A stretch of 64,000 nt of DNA from Clostridium nigeriense. GTDB taxonomy: Bacteria; Bacillota; Clostridia; Clostridiales; Clostridiaceae. The translations under genes were made by a program, and so were the position numbers. The DNA is taken from assembly GCF_900086595.1 (NCBI RefSeq), contig NZ_LT575472.1:3093124-3157123 (forward strand). Reading direction: 5' to 3'. Of this stretch, positions 53,784 to 62,681 are shown piece after piece. Below the pieces are notes generated by a model. The model was not told where the DNA came from. It was given only the letters and a program-made list of their open reading frames with translations, and did not search any database. Within the stretch, counting starts at the first letter, position 1. Every line of letters starts with the position of its first letter.

Positions 53784-54726
53784 TTTTTATTTAGGGATTG
53801 ATATAGGTGGAACCGAAGTTAAAATAGGAGTTGTTACAGGGGCTGGAGATATAATTAAAACTGATAATTTTTCAGTAAACTTTGACAATTACAAAACTCC
53901 TATCATTGAGACTGTATTAAAATCTTTAGATATATTTATTAATAAAAATAATTTAGATTTATCTACTATTCTTGGTATTGGTATTTCCGCTACTGGCCAA
54001 ATTGATACCTATAATGGAACTGTAGCTGGTACAGCAGGACATATAGATAATTGGATAGGCACCCCAATAAAGAATATTCTTAAAGAAAAATATTCCCTTC
54101 CAGTTTCAGTAGCTAATGATGCAAATTGTGCTGTAATAGGTGAATATTGGAGGGGGAGTGCTATGGGTTGTTCTAATGTTATAATGATAACCGTAGGAAC
54201 TGGTATTGGTGGAGGAATAATCTCAAATGGGAAATTGTTGTCTGGCAAAATAGGCATTGCAGGTGAATTAGGTCATTTCCCTATTAACATCACAGGTAAA
54301 AAATGCTCTTGTGGAAATATAGGTTGTTATGAAAAATATGCTTCGACTACTGCTTTAGTTAATAATGTAAAGGATTTATTAAAATCTAATGCTAATATTG
54401 ATATCAATAATATTAATGGAAAGTTTATATTTGAACAAATTAATTTGGGTAATGCTGATATTAAAAAGATAGTTGATAAGTGGATAGAAAGTATTGCTAT
54501 GGGCCTCGTAGGATTAATTCATATTTTTAATCCTGAACTTGTAATAATAGGAGGTGGCGTTAGCAATCAAGAGGAGCTTTTTATAACCCCACTTCGCAAT
54601 AAGATATTTGAACTAATAATGCCTAGCTTTAAAAATGGTTTGAAAATTTCCTCAGCATCATTAGGTAATAATGCTGGTTTATGCGGTGCAGTTTATAACT
54701 TAATATATGAAAATAATTTATTATAG
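53776..54726 (+). CDS. nanK: N-acetylmannosamine kinase (ROK family)
   Basis: A 316-aa sugar kinase. The phosphate-binding motif [10 protein letters not shown] is at residue 8 on, and [14 protein letters not shown] gives the ROK zinc site after GELGH. The pathway position (ManNAc to ManNAc-6-P) is clear from nanE and nanA in the locus. It overlaps nanE by 8 bp and is followed by the YhcH gene after 9 bp. Confidence 0.9.
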   Translation: MNNFYLGIDIGGTEVKIGVVTGAGDIIKTDNFSVNFDNYKTPIIETVLKSLDIFINKNNLDLSTILGIGISATGQIDTYNGTVAGTAGHIDNWIGTPIKNILKEKYSLPVSVANDANCAVIGEYWRGSAMGCSNVIMITVGTGIGGGIISNGKLLSGKIGIAGELGHFPINITGKKCSCGNIGCYEKYASTTALVNNVKDLLKSNANIDINNINGKFIFEQINLGNADIKKIVDKWIESIAMGLVGLIHIFNPELVIIGGGVSNQEELFITPLRNKIFELIMPSFKNGLKISSASLGNNAGLCGAVYNLIYENNLL

Positions 54727-54735
54727 GAGGTACTT

Positions 54736-55194
54736 ATGATATTTGACAATATAAAACTTATTGATAACTACAAATCTTTTCCTGTAATTTATAGAGCGCT
54801 ACAGGAGCTTTCTAAATTTAATCTAGAAAATATGCCTACTTCCACAGTAGTTTATGAAGAAGGAAATTTATTCGCTAACCCAGTTTCTTTAACTTCTAAA
54901 CCTGAAAGTGAATGTATCTTTGAAGCTCATGAAAAATATTTAGATATACACTATATTTTAGATGGTACTGAGGGAATTGCAACAGCTTATCCTACTGATC
55001 TTAATATAAAAAAACCTTATGATATAAATAATGATGTTGCTTTCTATACTGGAGACGCAAATGGAATATACTATTTAACTCCTGGAAATTTCATGATTTG
55101 TTGGCCTACAGATGCACATAAGGTTGCAATTATGAAAGATTCTCCTACAGCAATAAAAAAAATTGTATTTAAAATTAAAGCTGATCTTTTATAA
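54736..55194 (+). CDS. nanQ: YhcH/YjgK/YiaL family protein
   Basis: A 152-aa cupin-like protein. FEAHEKYLDIHYILDGTEGI and FMICWPTDAHKVAIM hold the conserved His/Glu metal ligands. YhcH (NanQ) in E. coli accelerates anomerisation of sialic acid. It is the last gene of the plus-strand operon; a terminator follows. Confidence 0.88.
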   Translation: MIFDNIKLIDNYKSFPVIYRALQELSKFNLENMPTSTVVYEEGNLFANPVSLTSKPESECIFEAHEKYLDIHYILDGTEGIATAYPTDLNIKKPYDINNDVAFYTGDANGIYYLTPGNFMICWPTDAHKVAIMKDSPTAIKKIVFKIKADLL

Positions 55195-55210
55195 AAAAGT
55201 AATAAGAAAT

Positions 55211-55241
55211 AAAAATGGAGCTATTAAAAAGCTCCATTTTT
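55211..55241. terminator. Terminator shared by YhcH and Cof-hydrolase genes
   Basis: Perfect 12-bp stem AAAAATGGAGCT with AGCTCCATTTTT, 7-nt loop, between convergent genes. Confidence 0.85.
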
Positions 55242-55248
55242 ATTATAA

Positions 55249-56058
55249 TTATATGTCTAATATAAATTTTTCTATTGCCTTAGCAACTCCATCATTTTCA
55301 TTAGAATCAGTAATATAATTTGCTGCCTCTTTAACCTCTTCAAAGGCATTAGCCATCGCTATTCCAAGACCTGCATATTCAATCATATGAAGATCATTTC
55401 CAGCATCTCCAAATGTTATAACTTCTTCTTGCTTTATTCCTAGATGCTTAGCTAACATTTCAACACCTATTCCCTTATTAGCTTCTTTATTTAAAAATTC
55501 TAAGAAATAAGGTGTACTTCTTACTACAGTATATTTTTCAAAAACCTCCTTAGGAAGCTTTTCCATAGCTGGTCCTAAAACTTCAGGCTCATCAATCATC
55601 ATTATCTTTATAACTACTTCATCTTCTGGAATACTATCAAAATTCATTTCATGAATTTTGATATCATTAATATTTGCTTCAACTTCAGTATATTTACTAT
55701 TTTTAGGAGTTATTAACCCTTTAGTCTCTGAAAAAGCATGTATATTAACTTTTAAATCATCACTTAATTTCTTTAAATAATGTAAGTCTGATCCACTTAA
55801 AGCTATTTTCCCAATAACTTCCTTGCTTAAAGTTTTTTGAACTAATGCTCCATTATAACTAAGTACATAATCATGCTCTGAATACATGTTTAATTCCTCT
55901 AAATACCTAGAAACCCCTTCTATTGGTCTTCCTGTTGCTAAAACTACTGTAACACCATTTTCTCTAGCAGATTGGATAGCATTTTTTGTTCTTTCTGATA
56001 CAGTCTTATCTTCTTTTAATAAAGTGCCATCCATATCAATAGCTACTAATTTGTACAT
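55249..56058 (-). CDS. Cof-type HAD sugar phosphatase
   Basis: A 269-aa HAD superfamily protein. DMDGTLLKEDKT is motif I (two Asp), ATGRPIEGV motif II, and GDAGNDLHMIEYAGLGIAM motif IV; the lysine lies in NKEANKGIG. It fits the YidA/Cof type, which removes phosphate from sugar phosphates and other metabolites. Single gene. Confidence 0.92.
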   Translation of the reverse strand: MYKLVAIDMDGTLLKEDKTVSERTKNAIQSARENGVTVVLATGRPIEGVSRYLEELNMYSEHDYVLSYNGALVQKTLSKEVIGKIALSGSDLHYLKKLSDDLKVNIHAFSETKGLITPKNSKYTEVEANINDIKIHEMNFDSIPEDEVVIKIMMIDEPEVLGPAMEKLPKEVFEKYTVVRSTPYFLEFLNKEANKGIGVEMLAKHLGIKQEEVITFGDAGNDLHMIEYAGLGIAMANAFEEVKEAANYITDSNENDGVAKAIEKFILDI

Positions 56059-56127
56059 ATTTTTCCTCCATTTATACTAAATTTACTTCGATTATAGCAT
56101 AACTCCTCATATAAATGAATTTAATTC

Positions 56128-56397
56128 TTATTTTTCAAATTCAACATATGCTTTTAAAATTTTACTAAATCCATCTCTTTTTAAAACATTAAAAATAACT
56201 CCAACTACCTCATAGCTTGATGTTATAAGAGAATCTTTTCTAATATTAAATAACATTTTTTCAACGTCTGAAGCTAAAATATGTAAGTCAGATTCATTTA
56301 GCATTGCTTCAGCATCACTTGCTGCATTCTCAATACTTGTTCTAACTTTTTTAATATTAAACTCTTCTAATCTCCCGTCCTTCTTTATTATTCTCAC
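56128..56397 (-). CDS. Lone ATP-cone domain protein
   Basis: An 89-aa protein that is only an ATP-cone: IIKKDGRLEEFNIKKVRTSI at the start, YEVVGVIFNVLKRDGFSKIL at the end. In NrdR and ribonucleotide reductases this domain binds ATP or dATP. Here it stands without partner domain and overlaps the 3' end of the GGDEF-EAL gene by 41 bp, which is translated in another frame. A role in nucleotide sensing is possible. Confidence 0.75.
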   Translation of the reverse strand: MRIIKKDGRLEEFNIKKVRTSIENAASDAEAMLNESDLHILASDVEKMLFNIRKDSLITSSYEVVGVIFNVLKRDGFSKILKAYVEFEK

Positions 56398-58468
56398 TTA
56401 AATCCCTTCTTTCTATTTTATTAAAATCTATTATAAAATTTTTAAAACTATTAAAATCTATAGGTTTGCTTATGTAAAATCCTTGTATATTATCACAATT
56501 AATTTTTTTAAGTAATTCTAACTGATTATGTATTTCTACCCCTTCACAAACAACATCTAACCCTAAAGTATGAGATAATTTTATTAAGGTTTCTATTATA
56601 GCTAATGTCTTTTTATCTTTTTCTAAGCTTTTTAATAAACTTCTATCTATTTTTAATGTATCTAAAGGTAAAATTTTAATATAATTAAATGAAGAATATC
56701 CAACCCCAAAATCATCTAAAGCTATATTAAAGCCTAATTCTCTTAATTTATTTAATATATTTACTGTAAAGTCAATATTATCTATTATCTCGTCTTCAGT
56801 TATTTCCAGTTTTATAGATCCAGGAGGTATTCCTTCTTTATTTATTATACTTAATAATTTTTCAATAAGATTTGATTGTTTTATAGCTGAATAAGATATA
56901 TTTATAGATACTTTAAAATCCTTTTCGCCAAGTTCCTGCATTGTCTTGCAACATTTACAAGCCTCTTCTAAAACGAATTCATCAAGCTTTATTATATCTC
57001 CTGTTTTCTTGGCTAATGGAATATATCTAGCTGGAGAAATAATTCCTTCTGGAGTATTCCATCTAGTTAATGCCTCTGCTGCTACAATTTTTTCTTTATT
57101 GACATCATATATTGGCTGAAAATAAACTTCAAATTCCTTATTATTTATTGCTGAACTCAGACTACTTTGCATATTAATTTCTTCTAACATTTCTTCTGAA
57201 AAAATTTTATATCTACTTCCGCCTTCTTCTTTACATCTATACATGGAAATATCTGCATATTTAATTAATGTAAAAACATTATCTCCATCTGATGGATAAG
57301 AGCTTATTCCAATACTAGCTTTTAAATTAAAAGTATGCATTCCAATATTAAATTGTTTATTAAGTGCATCTAATATATTTTTTGCTAATAGCTTCATTTC
57401 ACTTATACTATCTTTTCCCTCTTTAACTACTAAAAATTCATCTCCGCCTACTCTTCCAACTGTTATTTTATTAAATGTCTCCATATCAAAGCTATATTTT
57501 AACTCTAATAGTTTATCTGCAGCTATTCTTAAAACTTCATCACCAGTATTATGTCCTAAAGTATCATTAATATTTTTAAAATCATCTATATCTATAAAAT
57601 AAATACTAAATTCTTCTTCCTTATTTATAAGTTCCATCATATATTCAAGTAGATTATGTCTATTTAACAAATTAGTTAAAGTATCATAGTTAGCTAAATA
57701 TGTAAGTTCTTCTGAATGTTTTTTTATTTCTGTAACATCATTAATAATTATAGAAAAATATCCTTCATTAAGAAAATATATAGAAATAACTCCCCATTTA
57801 TCTCCAATAACATTCAATTCTCTAGCAAAACACTCAGATTTAGTTTGTTTTATTCTTTTTAAAACCTTTATTACCTTATTTTTATATATATCGAAGCCTT
57901 CATATAGTTCAGAAAGTTTTTTATTAATAATTTTTTCCCTATCTAACTCTAAAAAATCGCTAGCTGCATAATTAATATCTATTACTATGCCATCTATATA
58001 ATCCCCATTTTCATCTTCTATAGCTTTTAAGTGAAAAAAAGCATTGGACATTGCATTTAAAATATTAGAATAATTTCTTTCTTCTACTTTTAAATATTTT
58101 TTTGCATCTAAAAGCTTGTCCATTACATTACTTATTTCATTATGTAAATTAGTAATTTCATCTCTTTCTCTATATTTATTATCATATAGTTTCTTTTCCT
58201 TTATATCTTTATATATAACATTTTCTATAGTTTCTTCAGTAACTTTTAGCCTTTTTATTATCTTTGTATTTATGAAACAATAAATTAAAATATTGCTAAT
58301 TACCATTAAAAATAATATAGTAAAAAAAATACCTTTATAATTAATAATAATATCAATGGAACTTTTATTTAATTTATTATAAATAAATGCATACATAGAG
58401 CTAATTACAATGGATATAGTTATTGTAGTGTATAACAAAAGAAAGCCAATTTTTTTTGATAACTTCAC
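56357..58468 (-). CDS. GGDEF-EAL c-di-GMP turnover protein
   Basis: A membrane protein of about 703 aa. Two N-terminal helices (LLLYTTITISIVISSMYAFI and the FTILFLMVISNILIYCFI stretch) are followed by a HAMP-like linker, a PAS-type domain, GGDEF (GRVGGDEFLVV, intact GGDEF) and EAL (AAEALTRW, KLEITEDEII, DDFGVGYSSF, CEGVE). Both active sites look intact, so it may make or degrade c-di-GMP. The start is uncertain: a GTG at 58468 behind AAGGAG is preferred, and a TTG at 58537 is possible. Confidence 0.87.
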   Translation of the reverse strand: MKLSKKIGFLLLYTTITISIVISSMYAFIYNKLNKSSIDIIINYKGIFFTILFLMVISNILIYCFINTKIIKRLKVTEETIENVIYKDIKEKKLYDNKYRERDEITNLHNEISNVMDKLLDAKKYLKVEERNYSNILNAMSNAFFHLKAIEDENGDYIDGIVIDINYAASDFLELDREKIINKKLSELYEGFDIYKNKVIKVLKRIKQTKSECFARELNVIGDKWGVISIYFLNEGYFSIIINDVTEIKKHSEELTYLANYDTLTNLLNRHNLLEYMMELINKEEEFSIYFIDIDDFKNINDTLGHNTGDEVLRIAADKLLELKYSFDMETFNKITVGRVGGDEFLVVKEGKDSISEMKLLAKNILDALNKQFNIGMHTFNLKASIGISSYPSDGDNVFTLIKYADISMYRCKEEGGSRYKIFSEEMLEEINMQSSLSSAINNKEFEVYFQPIYDVNKEKIVAAEALTRWNTPEGIISPARYIPLAKKTGDIIKLDEFVLEEACKCCKTMQELGEKDFKVSINISYSAIKQSNLIEKLLSIINKEGIPPGSIKLEITEDEIIDNIDFTVNILNKLRELGFNIALDDFGVGYSSFNYIKILPLDTLKIDRSLLKSLEKDKKTLAIIETLIKLSHTLGLDVVCEGVEIHNQLELLKKINCDNIQGFYISKPIDFNSFKNFIIDFNKIERRDLSENNKEGREIRRV

Positions 58469-58582
58469 CCTTTCACCAGACTCCTTTTCATAAAATTTTC
58501 CTCTTCTAATTATACAAATATATGCCTTACACCTCAAGTATTTTACAGAATATATATTTAACTGCTTTTATTACATACACAA

Positions 58583-58617
58583 AAAAGGAAGTCTATGTTT
58601 TCATTTGACTTCCTTTT
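58583..58617 (-). terminator. Terminator of the RNA helicase gene
   Basis: AAAAGGAAGTC pairs with GACTTCCTTTT around a 13-nt loop, just after the stop at 58628. Confidence 0.75.
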
Positions 58618-58627
58618 CTTTATAATC

Positions 58628-60073
58628 TTATTTTTTTGCCCTACTTATTTTTACTAATTTACCTTTTATCTTAATTTCCTTGTACTTTTTAAGTATAATA
58701 TTCCCCTTTTTATTTAATATGTCTACAAAGGAAAATCCATCTTGAACATCTATTATACCTATATCATCACCAGTTAATTCATCTAAATTACTTAAGGCTC
58801 CAAGGATATCTACATTTCTAATTTTTTTCTTTTTCCCTGCCCCTATATGAATCTTTGTAACTTCATTATGTATGACCTTTGCAATATTAGTATTAATTCC
58901 ATAATTATTTTTTTGATCTTCTAAGAATTTTTTTCTTCCTTCTATAACTTTTTCATAACTTGGCATTTCTACTTCTTCAATTTTATATCCAATATATTCT
59001 TCTATATCATCTAAAAATCTTTTTTCTTTTAATGATGTTAATGTTATTGCTAAGCCTCTTTTTTCACCTCTACCACTTCTTCCGATTCTATGCACGTAGC
59101 TTTCTTTTTCCATTGGAACTTCATAATTAAATACATTAGTAATATTATTTATATGTATACCTCTAGCTGCAATATCTGTGGCTACTAACACTTTAAAATC
59201 CTTATTTTTAAAGCTATCCATTATCTTTAGTCTATCTTTTTGCTCCATATCTCCATGCAATTCATTTACTTTAATTTTTTCTTTTTTTAGAAGTGAACTT
59301 AAAGATTTAACTGAATCCTTTGTATTACAAAAAATAATGGCAGCATCATCTGTATAAGTATAAAGAAGTTTTAATAAAATCTTAAACTTATCTTCTCTAT
59401 TAGCTATAATATACTTTTCACTTATCTTATCTCTATTAAAGACCTTAGATTTTATATTTAAAACTTTAGGATTTTTCATATACTTAGAATATAATCCTTC
59501 TATTTCACTTGGTATTGTAGCTGAAAATAATGAAGTTCCTCTATTTTCAGGTAATGTATCTAAAACTTCAGATATCTGGTCTATAAATCCCATATTAAGC
59601 ATTTTATCTGCTTCATCTATTACTACATATTCAATTTTACTAGCATCTAAGTTTCCCCTTTTTATATGATCTATTACTCTCCCCGGAGTACCACATACTA
59701 TATGAACTCTTTGTTTTAACTCTCTTATCTGTTCGTTAAATGGTTGTTTTCCAAAAATAGCAGCACATCTAATTTTCTTTAGTCTTCCTATATTTGAAAT
59801 ATCATCTTTTACTTGCATTGCCAGTTCTCTAGTTGGAACTAATATTAATGCTTTTATTGTATTTTCCTCTTCATTAATAAGATTACATAAAGGAATTCCA
59901 AAACTTGCAGTTTTTCCACTTCCAGTTTGCGACTTTACAACTATATCATTTTTATTTAGCATTTCTGGAATAACTTCTTTTTGAACCTCTGATGGTTCCT
60001 CAAATCCTAAATTTATTAAAGCTTTTAATATTTCAGGCTTTAAATTCATATTTTCAAATTTATCTATATTCAT
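58628..60073 (-). CDS. dbpA: DEAD-box RNA helicase DbpA
   Basis: A 481-aa RNA helicase. Q-motif region, motif I SQTGSGKT, DEAD box VIDEADKML, SAT (FSATIPS) and HRIGRSGRG in the second RecA domain. The C-terminal 80 residues (KIHIGAGKKKKIRNVDILGA with later KIKGKLVKISRAKK) form the DbpA-type RNA-binding domain that recognises 23S rRNA hairpin 92. Works in 50S assembly. Single gene. Confidence 0.92.
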   Translation of the reverse strand: MNIDKFENMNLKPEILKALINLGFEEPSEVQKEVIPEMLNKNDIVVKSQTGSGKTASFGIPLCNLINEEENTIKALILVPTRELAMQVKDDISNIGRLKKIRCAAIFGKQPFNEQIRELKQRVHIVCGTPGRVIDHIKRGNLDASKIEYVVIDEADKMLNMGFIDQISEVLDTLPENRGTSLFSATIPSEIEGLYSKYMKNPKVLNIKSKVFNRDKISEKYIIANREDKFKILLKLLYTYTDDAAIIFCNTKDSVKSLSSLLKKEKIKVNELHGDMEQKDRLKIMDSFKNKDFKVLVATDIAARGIHINNITNVFNYEVPMEKESYVHRIGRSGRGEKRGLAITLTSLKEKRFLDDIEEYIGYKIEEVEMPSYEKVIEGRKKFLEDQKNNYGINTNIAKVIHNEVTKIHIGAGKKKKIRNVDILGALSNLDELTGDDIGIIDVQDGFSFVDILNKKGNIILKKYKEIKIKGKLVKISRAKK

Positions 60074-60171
60074 TAAATTACCTCGCTCTTATATATTTAA
60101 ATAACTTTTCTTATTTTACCCTAGTATTATTTCATATACAAGTATATTAAGTATAGATAAACTAATGTCTA

Positions 60172-60774
60172 TTATATATTTAAATTTAATTTTCTTAATT
60201 CTTCTCTTAACTTATTTGGGTTTTCAAGAAATACTGTAGTTATCCCTAATTTACTTGCACCTTCTACATTTGCTTTTGTATCATCAATAAATATAGTTTC
60301 ACTAGGTTCTAAATTGTATCTTTTTAAAATTAATCTATAAATCTCTTCTTCTGGTTTTATTATTTTTTCTTCATAAGATACAACTCCACCGTCAAATAAC
60401 TCAAAAAAGCTATTCTTTGTACTTACTTCTTTAAAAGCTAACTCATGAAAATTAGATAAATAGTATATATTATATCCTTTGCTTTTTAAATCCTCTAAAA
60501 CTTTAATAGTTTCTTCTATCGGTTTTAATATTCCATACCAATCCTCAAAAGCTAAATTAATATCCTCTCTATAAATACTATTTTTTTCTATTATATTATT
60601 TACAGCTTCTTTTTCAGTTATTGTCCCTCTATCTAGCATAATCCATTCTTCACTTTGAAATATAGCTTTAAAAACCTCTCCAATCTTGTCCTCTGAAATC
60701 TTACTTCTTAAATACTCCATTGGATTAAAACTTAATAATACATTTCCTAAATCAAAAATTATATTTTTATACAT
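60172..60774 (-). CDS. HAD-superfamily hydrolase
   Basis: A 200-aa HAD phosphatase of the YihX/HAD-IA type. MYKNIIFDLGNVLLSF shows motif I with a single Asp-like D, YYLSNFHE motif II, and EPSETIFIDDTKANVEGA motif IV. GGGAGGGG supports the ATG at 60774; the codon at 60789 overlaps that site. Substrate unknown (small sugar phosphates in relatives). Confidence 0.88.
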   Translation of the reverse strand: MYKNIIFDLGNVLLSFNPMEYLRSKISEDKIGEVFKAIFQSEEWIMLDRGTITEKEAVNNIIEKNSIYREDINLAFEDWYGILKPIEETIKVLEDLKSKGYNIYYLSNFHELAFKEVSTKNSFFELFDGGVVSYEEKIIKPEEEIYRLILKRYNLEPSETIFIDDTKANVEGASKLGITTVFLENPNKLREELRKLNLNI

Positions 60775-60863
60775 AAATACCCCTCCCATAAACTTATAAA
60801 ATAACAGTAAATAGCTTTATACACTCTATTTACTGTTATTAAAATCATATATTTAGTTTTATA

Positions 60864-61364
60864 TTAAATAAATAAATATCCAAATGCATAACCTGCATAT
60901 ATAAATGCTGCATTCCAAATTGCTATACCTATAGTTGAATAAATAGAAAATTTAATTATATTCATTCTAAACATTCCTGCAACAAAAGGTATTAATGTTC
61001 TAACCGCTGGTAATAATCTTATAATTAAAACTCCCTTATCCCCGTAGTTTTCTATGTATAGGCATATCTTATCAATAGATTTCCGTGTTTTAGGATATTT
61101 ATTATATACCTTAGTTAAAATCCTTTCACCAAACCAATATGATATACCAAATAAGATATAACTAGCTAATGCTCCAGCTATTATTGAAATTAGTAAGGCC
61201 ATAAAGAAATTAATTCCTGCCTTTGCTGATGCAATTCCTATAGCTGGCATTATTATAGCTGCTCCTAATCCAGGAAAGTTTAAATATTCTAAAAAAATAA
61301 TTATAAATACAAATATTAAGCCATATCGTGCTAAATATTCAATCACTATTTGTATATTATCCAT
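60864..61364 (-). CDS. DedA family membrane protein
   Basis: A 166-aa membrane protein. The family signature is present as FPGLGAAIIMPAIGI early and FGERILTKVYNKYPKTRKSI with GVLIIRLLPAVRTLIPFVAG and MF later. DedA (SNARE-associated/VTT) proteins move polyprenyl phosphate or phospholipid across membranes. The GGAG site 10 nt ahead supports the ATG at 61364 rather than the codon at 61385. It is shorter than many DedA proteins. Confidence 0.87.
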   Translation of the reverse strand: MDNIQIVIEYLARYGLIFVFIIIFLEYLNFPGLGAAIIMPAIGIASAKAGINFFMALLISIIAGALASYILFGISYWFGERILTKVYNKYPKTRKSIDKICLYIENYGDKGVLIIRLLPAVRTLIPFVAGMFRMNIIKFSIYSTIGIAIWNAAFIYAGYAFGYLFI

Positions 61365-61486
61365 TTTATCTACGCTCCAAGTCATTTATTAACGACTTTT
61401 AGTTTACCCCATCTTTCTTAATATAACCTTAATATAAAATATTATTTTTCTTAAAACTTCCTAAACTAATTAAAAGCACTATTTCA

Positions 61487-62524
61487 TTAATACATTAAAT
61501 ACTCAATAAGTAATTTTATTGTATTTTCAATAGCTTCATAATGAGTTCTTTCCATACCATGAGAAGCATGTACCCCTGGTCCTATAAGTGCTCCTCTTAT
61601 ATCATTTCCACCTCTTAAAGCTGCTCCTACATCAGAACCATACATTGGATATATATCTACTGCATATCTAATGTTATTATTCTTTGCTAGGTTAACCAAG
61701 GTTGTTACCATATTATAATCATAAGGACCACCTGAATCTTTAGCACAAATAGACACATCGTACTCAGTACAGCTTAAATCATCTCCAATACATCCCATAT
61801 CCACTGCTATCATTTCTGTAATATCTTGAGGAATATATGATGAACCATGACCAACCTCTTCATAAGTTGAAATAAATATTTTAGTATTATACTTAGGTGT
61901 TATCTTCTCCCTATTTAATACTTCTAGTAGCCCCATTAAAGCTGATACACTTCCTTTATCATCTATAAATCTAGACTTTATAAAACCACTTTCTGTAATA
62001 GTAGTTTTAGGATCTATAAATATAAAATCTCCAGGACATATTCCTAACTCTTCAACATCCTTCTTAGATAAAACTTTTTCATCTATTCTTACTTCCATGT
62101 TTTCAGGATCACGTTTTTTATCCTTGCTATCTGGATACACATGAACTGCTGGGCTTGTGCTTAAGAATGTTCCAGTATATATTTTTCCATCTCTAGTTCT
62201 AATCTTACAGTATTCACTATCCATAGTTGCAGGAATTGGTCCTCCTAATAATGTAAACTTTAAAGTTCCGCCATTAGTTATTGATCTTACCATAGCTCCT
62301 AAAGTATCTACATGTGCAGAAAGTCCTATTACTTTTTCATTACTTTCCCCTGGAATAGTAATAATTCCGCAGCCCTTTCTAGTAGTTTCAAATTTATATC
62401 CAAAGCTACCTGCTATTTCTTCAATTATTTTCATAATATCAAAGCAAAAACCTGTTGGACTATCAAATTCAAGTATTTTTTTTGCTGTGTTTAAAACATA
62501 ATCTCTATTTATACAGTATTTCAT
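61487..62524 (-). CDS. M42 family metallopeptidase
   Basis: A 345-aa aminopeptidase/endoglucanase-like protein. LSAHVDTLGAMV gives the first metal His and Asp; FIDDKGSVSALMGLLE the bridging Asp, STYEEVGHGSSY the catalytic and metal Glu pair, and VDMGCIGDD a further ligand; MERTHYEA holds the last His. M42 enzymes form dodecamers that degrade small peptides. Single gene. Confidence 0.92.
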   Translation of the reverse strand: MKYCINRDYVLNTAKKILEFDSPTGFCFDIMKIIEEIAGSFGYKFETTRKGCGIITIPGESNEKVIGLSAHVDTLGAMVRSITNGGTLKFTLLGGPIPATMDSEYCKIRTRDGKIYTGTFLSTSPAVHVYPDSKDKKRDPENMEVRIDEKVLSKKDVEELGICPGDFIFIDPKTTITESGFIKSRFIDDKGSVSALMGLLEVLNREKITPKYNTKIFISTYEEVGHGSSYIPQDITEMIAVDMGCIGDDLSCTEYDVSICAKDSGGPYDYNMVTTLVNLAKNNNIRYAVDIYPMYGSDVGAALRGGNDIRGALIGPGVHASHGMERTHYEAIENTIKLLIEYLMY

Positions 62525-62644
62525 AATAAATATATCTCCTTCCAGTAATTATCTAATATAGTAAATATACTTTTACTTTATTTTACTACAATTAATTATA
62601 TCATTTCTATATTATATTTTATTTAAGTTTACCTTAAGAAATTA

Positions 62645-62678
62645 AAAAAGAGAGTCTTTTACTAAAAACTCTCTTTTT
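62645..62678 (-). terminator. Terminator of gshF
   Basis: AAAAAGAGAGT (62645-62655) pairs with ACTCTCTTTTT (62668-62678); T run follows on the minus strand. Confidence 0.8.
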
Positions 62679-62681
62679 GTT

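Noticed and set aside
62157..62501. 114-codon frame antisense to the M42 peptidase
   Set aside because: No start signals, and the peptidase motifs are on the other strand.
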